Source: an uncultured Massilia sp.
Lineage (GTDB): Bacteria > Pseudomonadota > Gammaproteobacteria > Burkholderiales > Burkholderiaceae
Assembly: GCA_946886065.1 (NCBI GenBank)
Contig: CAMPHU010000180.1
Location: 1-9,608 of the forward strand
Length of the DNA stretch: 9,608 bases
Direction: 5' to 3'
The number at the start of each line of letters is the position of its first letter. Within the stretch, counting starts at the first letter, position 1. Below the pieces are notes generated by a model. It made no database searches, was not told the DNA's origin, and was given only the letters and a program-made list of their open reading frames with translations. This document shows, piece after piece, positions 7,078-9,608 of this stretch. Position numbers and translations under genes: made by a program.

Positions 7078-7737
7078 ATGATCGAATTCCAGTCTGTTTC
7101 GAAACAGTACTCCCATGACGCCTATGCGCTGCGCGATGTGTCGCTCAACATCGCCAAGGGCGAGCTGGTCTACCTGGCCGGCCCTTCCGGCGCCGGCAAG
7201 TCGACCCTGATGAAGATGGTGGCTGCCGTCGAGCGGCCCAGCAGCGGCAAGGTCCTGGTCAACGGCCAGGACATCGGCCGCATCAACAAGGCCGGCATTC
7301 CCTTCCTGCGCCGCAACCTGGGCCTGATCTTCCAGCAGCAGCGCCTGCTCAACGACCGCCACATCCTGGCCAACGTGATGCTGCCCCTGCTCGTGACCGG
7401 CGCCCAGAAAGGCCAGGCCGAGCAGCGCGCCCGCGCCGCGCTCGACAAGGTCGGGCTGGCGGACCGCGCCAAGGCCATGCCGCTGGAACTGTCCGGCGGC
7501 GAGCAGCAGCGGGTGGCGGTGGCGCGCGCCATCGTCAACCGTCCGCAGATCATCCTGGCCGACGAGCCGACCGCCAACCTCGACCGCGTGGCGGCCGACA
7601 AGGTGATCGACGCCCTGCGCGCCTTCCACGCCGCCGGCGTCACCTGCGTGATCTCGACCCACGACGAGCAGGTGCTCGACACGGCCGGCCGCGTGATCCG
7701 TCTCGAGCACGGCCAATTGGTGGGAGGCGCCGCATGA
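7078..7737 (+). CDS. ftsE: Cell division ATP-binding protein FtsE
   Basis: ATPase subunit of the FtsEX complex, an ABC-transporter-like assembly at the divisome. In well-studied bacteria it does not transport but transmits ATP hydrolysis through FtsX to periplasmic amidase activators such as EnvC, controlling septal peptidoglycan splitting. The 219-residue length is typical. Motifs are Walker A GPSGAGKST (35-43), Q-loop IFQQQ (84-88), ABC signature LSGGEQQR (138-145), Walker B IILADEP (158-164), D-loop ANLD and the switch histidine His195 in STHD. The ATG lies 5 bp after the ftsY stop and the TGA overlaps the ftsX ATG (ATGA), indicating translational coupling. No catalytic residue is missing. 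Confidence 0.98.
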   Translation: MIEFQSVSKQYSHDAYALRDVSLNIAKGELVYLAGPSGAGKSTLMKMVAAVERPSSGKVLVNGQDIGRINKAGIPFLRRNLGLIFQQQRLLNDRHILANVMLPLLVTGAQKGQAEQRARAALDKVGLADRAKAMPLELSGGEQQRVAVARAIVNRPQIILADEPTANLDRVAADKVIDALRAFHAAGVTCVISTHDEQVLDTAGRVIRLEHGQLVGGAA

Positions 7738-8654
7738 GCCCCTGGTTCCGCCAACACAGCTTCGCGCTCGGCGCCGCCCTGTCCACGGTGCGCAAGTCGC
7801 CGGGCAGCTTCCTGTTCAACGTGCTGGTCGTCGCGCTCGCGCTGACCCTGCCCTTCGCCGGCATCACCCTGCTCGACAATGTGCGGCCCCTGTCCGAGCA
7901 ATTGTCGGTCGATCCAGAGATCAGCCTGTACATGCAGGAAGACACCCCGCGCGCCGAGGCCCAGGCCCTGGCGCCGCAGATCCGCGCCATCGTCGGCAAG
8001 GGCAAGACGCAAGTGAACTTCGCGCCGCGCGAGAAGGCGCTGGCCGAACTCAAGGACAGCAGCGGCCTTGGCGACGTGATCGACACCCTGGGCGAGAATC
8101 CGCTTCCTGACAGCTATGTGATCAAGCTGGAAGCCTTCGCCAGCGCCGGCGCGGCCGAGCAGGTGGACGCCATCGTCGAGCGCCTGCGCGCGCTGCCGGG
8201 GGTGGAATCGGTGCAGGTCGATTCGAGCTGGGTCAAGCGCCTGGCCGCCATGCTGGGCGTGCTGCGCCTGGCCCTGCTGCTGCTGGCCGCCACCCTGGGC
8301 GTCGTCGTGATCGCGGTGGTGTTCAACACGATCCGCCTGCAGGTGCTGACGCAGAAGGAAGAGATCGCCGTAGCCAAGCTGCTGGGCGCGACCGACAACT
8401 TCATCCATCGGCCCTTCTATTACACCGGCGCTCTGCTCGGCCTGTGCGCCGGGGGCGTAGCCCTGGGCGTGGTGGCACTGGCGCTGGTGCCGCTGAACGA
8501 GGCGATCCTGGCCTTTGCGCGCCTGTACGCCTCGGATTTCCAGTTGTTCCCGCTGGGGGCGCTGGAAGTGGCGGGCTTGCTGGCGATCAGCGCCGGACTG
8601 GGCCTGATCGGGGCGATGCTGTCGGTGCGGCGCCATCTGGCGCGGGTGCGCTGA
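7734..8654 (+). CDS. ftsX: Cell division protein FtsX
   Basis: Integral-membrane partner of FtsE. The 306-residue protein shows four predicted membrane segments (about 26-48, 172-199, 228-252 and 276-296) with a large periplasmic loop between the first two (about 50-170), the loop that contacts the periplasmic activator of cell-wall hydrolases in other species. The cytoplasmic coupling segment TQKEEIAVAKLLGATDNFI (206-224) matches the FtsX/MacB-type motif in which K-LGAT sits between the second and third segments. The ATG overlaps the ftsE stop by four bases. A GC-rich hairpin follows 6 bp after the stop, so the ftsYEX operon probably ends here and rpoH has its own promoter. Confidence 0.97.
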   Translation: MSPWFRQHSFALGAALSTVRKSPGSFLFNVLVVALALTLPFAGITLLDNVRPLSEQLSVDPEISLYMQEDTPRAEAQALAPQIRAIVGKGKTQVNFAPREKALAELKDSSGLGDVIDTLGENPLPDSYVIKLEAFASAGAAEQVDAIVERLRALPGVESVQVDSSWVKRLAAMLGVLRLALLLLAATLGVVVIAVVFNTIRLQVLTQKEEIAVAKLLGATDNFIHRPFYYTGALLGLCAGGVALGVVALALVPLNEAILAFARLYASDFQLFPLGALEVAGLLAISAGLGLIGAMLSVRRHLARVR

Positions 8655-8660
8655 TCCCTT

Positions 8661-8695
8661 GGGCGCGGCGGCGGCAAGCCGCCGCCGCCGCGCCC
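8661..8695 (+). terminator. GC-rich hairpin after ftsX
   Basis: A perfect 15-bp stem, GGGCGCGGCGGCGGC (8661-8675) with GCCGCCGCCGCGCCC (8681-8695), and a 5-nt loop starts 6 bp after the ftsX stop. It is followed by TTGAAATCC rather than a run of T, so termination strength is uncertain, but the position is right for the end of ftsYEX. Confidence 0.7.
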
Positions 8696-8977
8696 TTGAA
8701 ATCCCCTTCCATCGGCCTCATTTTTACTGCTTAGCCGTTCCACCCTACGCGATCACGCGAAATCCTCCTACACGCCGAGTCATCCCAAGGTGCGGCAGCC
8801 AACAGAGGGGCTTGCCCTCAGCCCTTAATCTGTCCCTGAACGCAAACTTCCAGCACCATCAAGCTCGCACTTGAGCTGAATCAAGCATTTAGCCACGTCC
8901 TGCTCTACAGTGGAACCGACGGTCAAATTGATGCTTTTAGGCAATACTTTGGCAGGCCTTAAGCACCCCGGCGGTTC
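8696..8977. other. Gene-free, lower-GC stretch between ftsX and rpoH
   Basis: I see no convincing gene here. The stretch is clearly less GC-rich than the flanking genes. It contains small hairpins (GAGGG/CCCTC at 8805-8819; AGCTC/GAGCT at 8862-8877), a weak sigma-32-like pair (8835-8861) and most of a 65-codon minus-strand frame with no stop and no ATG (9022-8828). Near 8740-8760 the minus strand reads GATCGCGTAGGGTGGAACG, similar to a GCGTAGGGTGG motif I remember from dispersed proteobacterial intergenic repeats. It may hold a decayed insertion. Confidence 0.4.
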
Positions 8978-9004
8978 CTGGCACTCACCTCGGGAGAGTG
9001 CTAA
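8978..9004. promoter_or_regulatory. CIRCE element (HrcA operator) upstream of rpoH
   Basis: CTGGCACTC, 9 bp, then GAGTGCTAA matches the CIRCE consensus TTAGCACTC-N9-GAGTGCTAA with a perfect right half, 7 of 9 in the left half and the exact 9-bp spacer. CIRCE is the binding site of the heat-shock repressor HrcA. The right half overlaps the TG of a likely extended -10 box, so bound HrcA would block RNA polymerase at rpoH. Confidence 0.88.
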
Positions 9005-9007
9005 TAT
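8999..9007 (+). promoter_or_regulatory. Likely rpoH promoter, extended -10
   Basis: TGCTAATAT combines the TGn extension with TAATAT (9002-9007), predicting transcription from about 9014 and a leader of about 117 nt. No -35 hexamer is found at 16-18 bp. The overlap with the CIRCE right half is the main support. Confidence 0.55.
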
Positions 9008-9040
9008 ATGAGCTAAGGAAAGTCAGATTTCAAGAGAAAC

Positions 9041-9102
9041 GCATCCGTAACGAGTGGTAACAGCTATGCCACTCAGCAATGAATCGATGGCATTGTGGAT
9101 GC
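9041..9102 (+). promoter_or_regulatory. Predicted three-way-junction RNA in the rpoH leader
   Basis: An outer helix GCATCC (9041-9046)/GGATGC (9097-9102) encloses two hairpins. The first is GAGTGG (9052-9057)/CCACTC (9069-9074), extendable by a U-G and an A-U pair. The second is CAATG (9077-9081)/CATTG (9091-9095), extendable by G9076-U9096. Junction strands are 5, 1 and 0 nt, allowing stacking. The structure ends 15 nt before the GAGGG ribosome site of rpoH. It is inferred from base pairing by eye only. Confidence 0.4.
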
Positions 9103-9117
9103 AGCAAGATTATCTAA

Positions 9118-9122
9118 GAGGG
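9118..9122 (+). promoter_or_regulatory. rpoH ribosome binding site
   Basis: GAGGG lies 8 nt before the ATG at 9131. An in-frame ATG at 9125 would be only 2 nt away, too close for normal initiation, so 9131 is preferred (protein starting MSAQSALVP). Confidence 0.7.
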
Positions 9123-9130
9123 AAATGAAT

Positions 9131-9608
<478 letters not shown>

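Noticed and set aside
8659..8874. 71-codon plus-strand frame after ftsX
   Set aside because: It starts inside the terminator hairpin, has no ribosome site, and its composition is unlike the local genes.
8913..8940. GGAAC followed by TCAAA as a possible sigma-E promoter for rpoH
   Set aside because: The two elements are only about 7 bp apart, whereas sigma-E promoters need about 16.
8979..8993. TGGCAC resembling the -24 element of a sigma-54 promoter before rpoH
   Set aside because: The required GC dinucleotide of the -12 TTGC element is absent at the right spacing; the bases are explained by the CIRCE left arm.

Overview
The window looks like chromosomal core DNA from a high-GC betaproteobacterium, most likely of the Oxalobacteraceae (Massilia-like). 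This placement is an inference from GC-rich codon use, a class A RNase P RNA, the ftsY-ftsE-ftsX-rpoH gene order and a CIRCE operator in front of rpoH. No phage, CRISPR array, tRNA or intact insertion sequence was found.

Left part, all on the minus strand (read right to left): two small lipoprotein genes in a likely operon (3509-3120, then 3110-2556) driven by a near-consensus sigma-70 promoter; the RNase P RNA gene rnpB (about 2455-2118); a DUF218/YdcF-like protein (2057-1440); and glycerol kinase glpK (from 1340, cut by the left window edge).

Middle: a stand-alone thiamine-diphosphate enzyme of the acetolactate synthase family (3768-5477, plus) is divergent from the lipoprotein operon. It ends at a strong hairpin shared with a convergent 64-residue single-span membrane protein that starts with GTG (5726-5532, minus).

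Right part, plus strand: ftsY, ftsE and ftsX form a tight operon (5-bp gap, then ATGA overlap). It combines the signal recognition particle receptor with the FtsEX divisome ABC complex and closes at a GC-rich hairpin. About 435 bp of lower-GC sequence follows, then rpoH (sigma-32), cut by the right edge.

The most interesting part is the rpoH control region: a CIRCE inverted repeat (the HrcA operator) overlaps an extended -10 box, which suggests that HrcA represses the heat-shock sigma gene. The leader that would be transcribed from there can fold into a compact three-way junction (9041-9102) just before the ribosome binding site. The stretch between ftsX and the CIRCE also carries a 65-codon stop-free minus-strand frame of foreign-looking composition, possibly a gene remnant.
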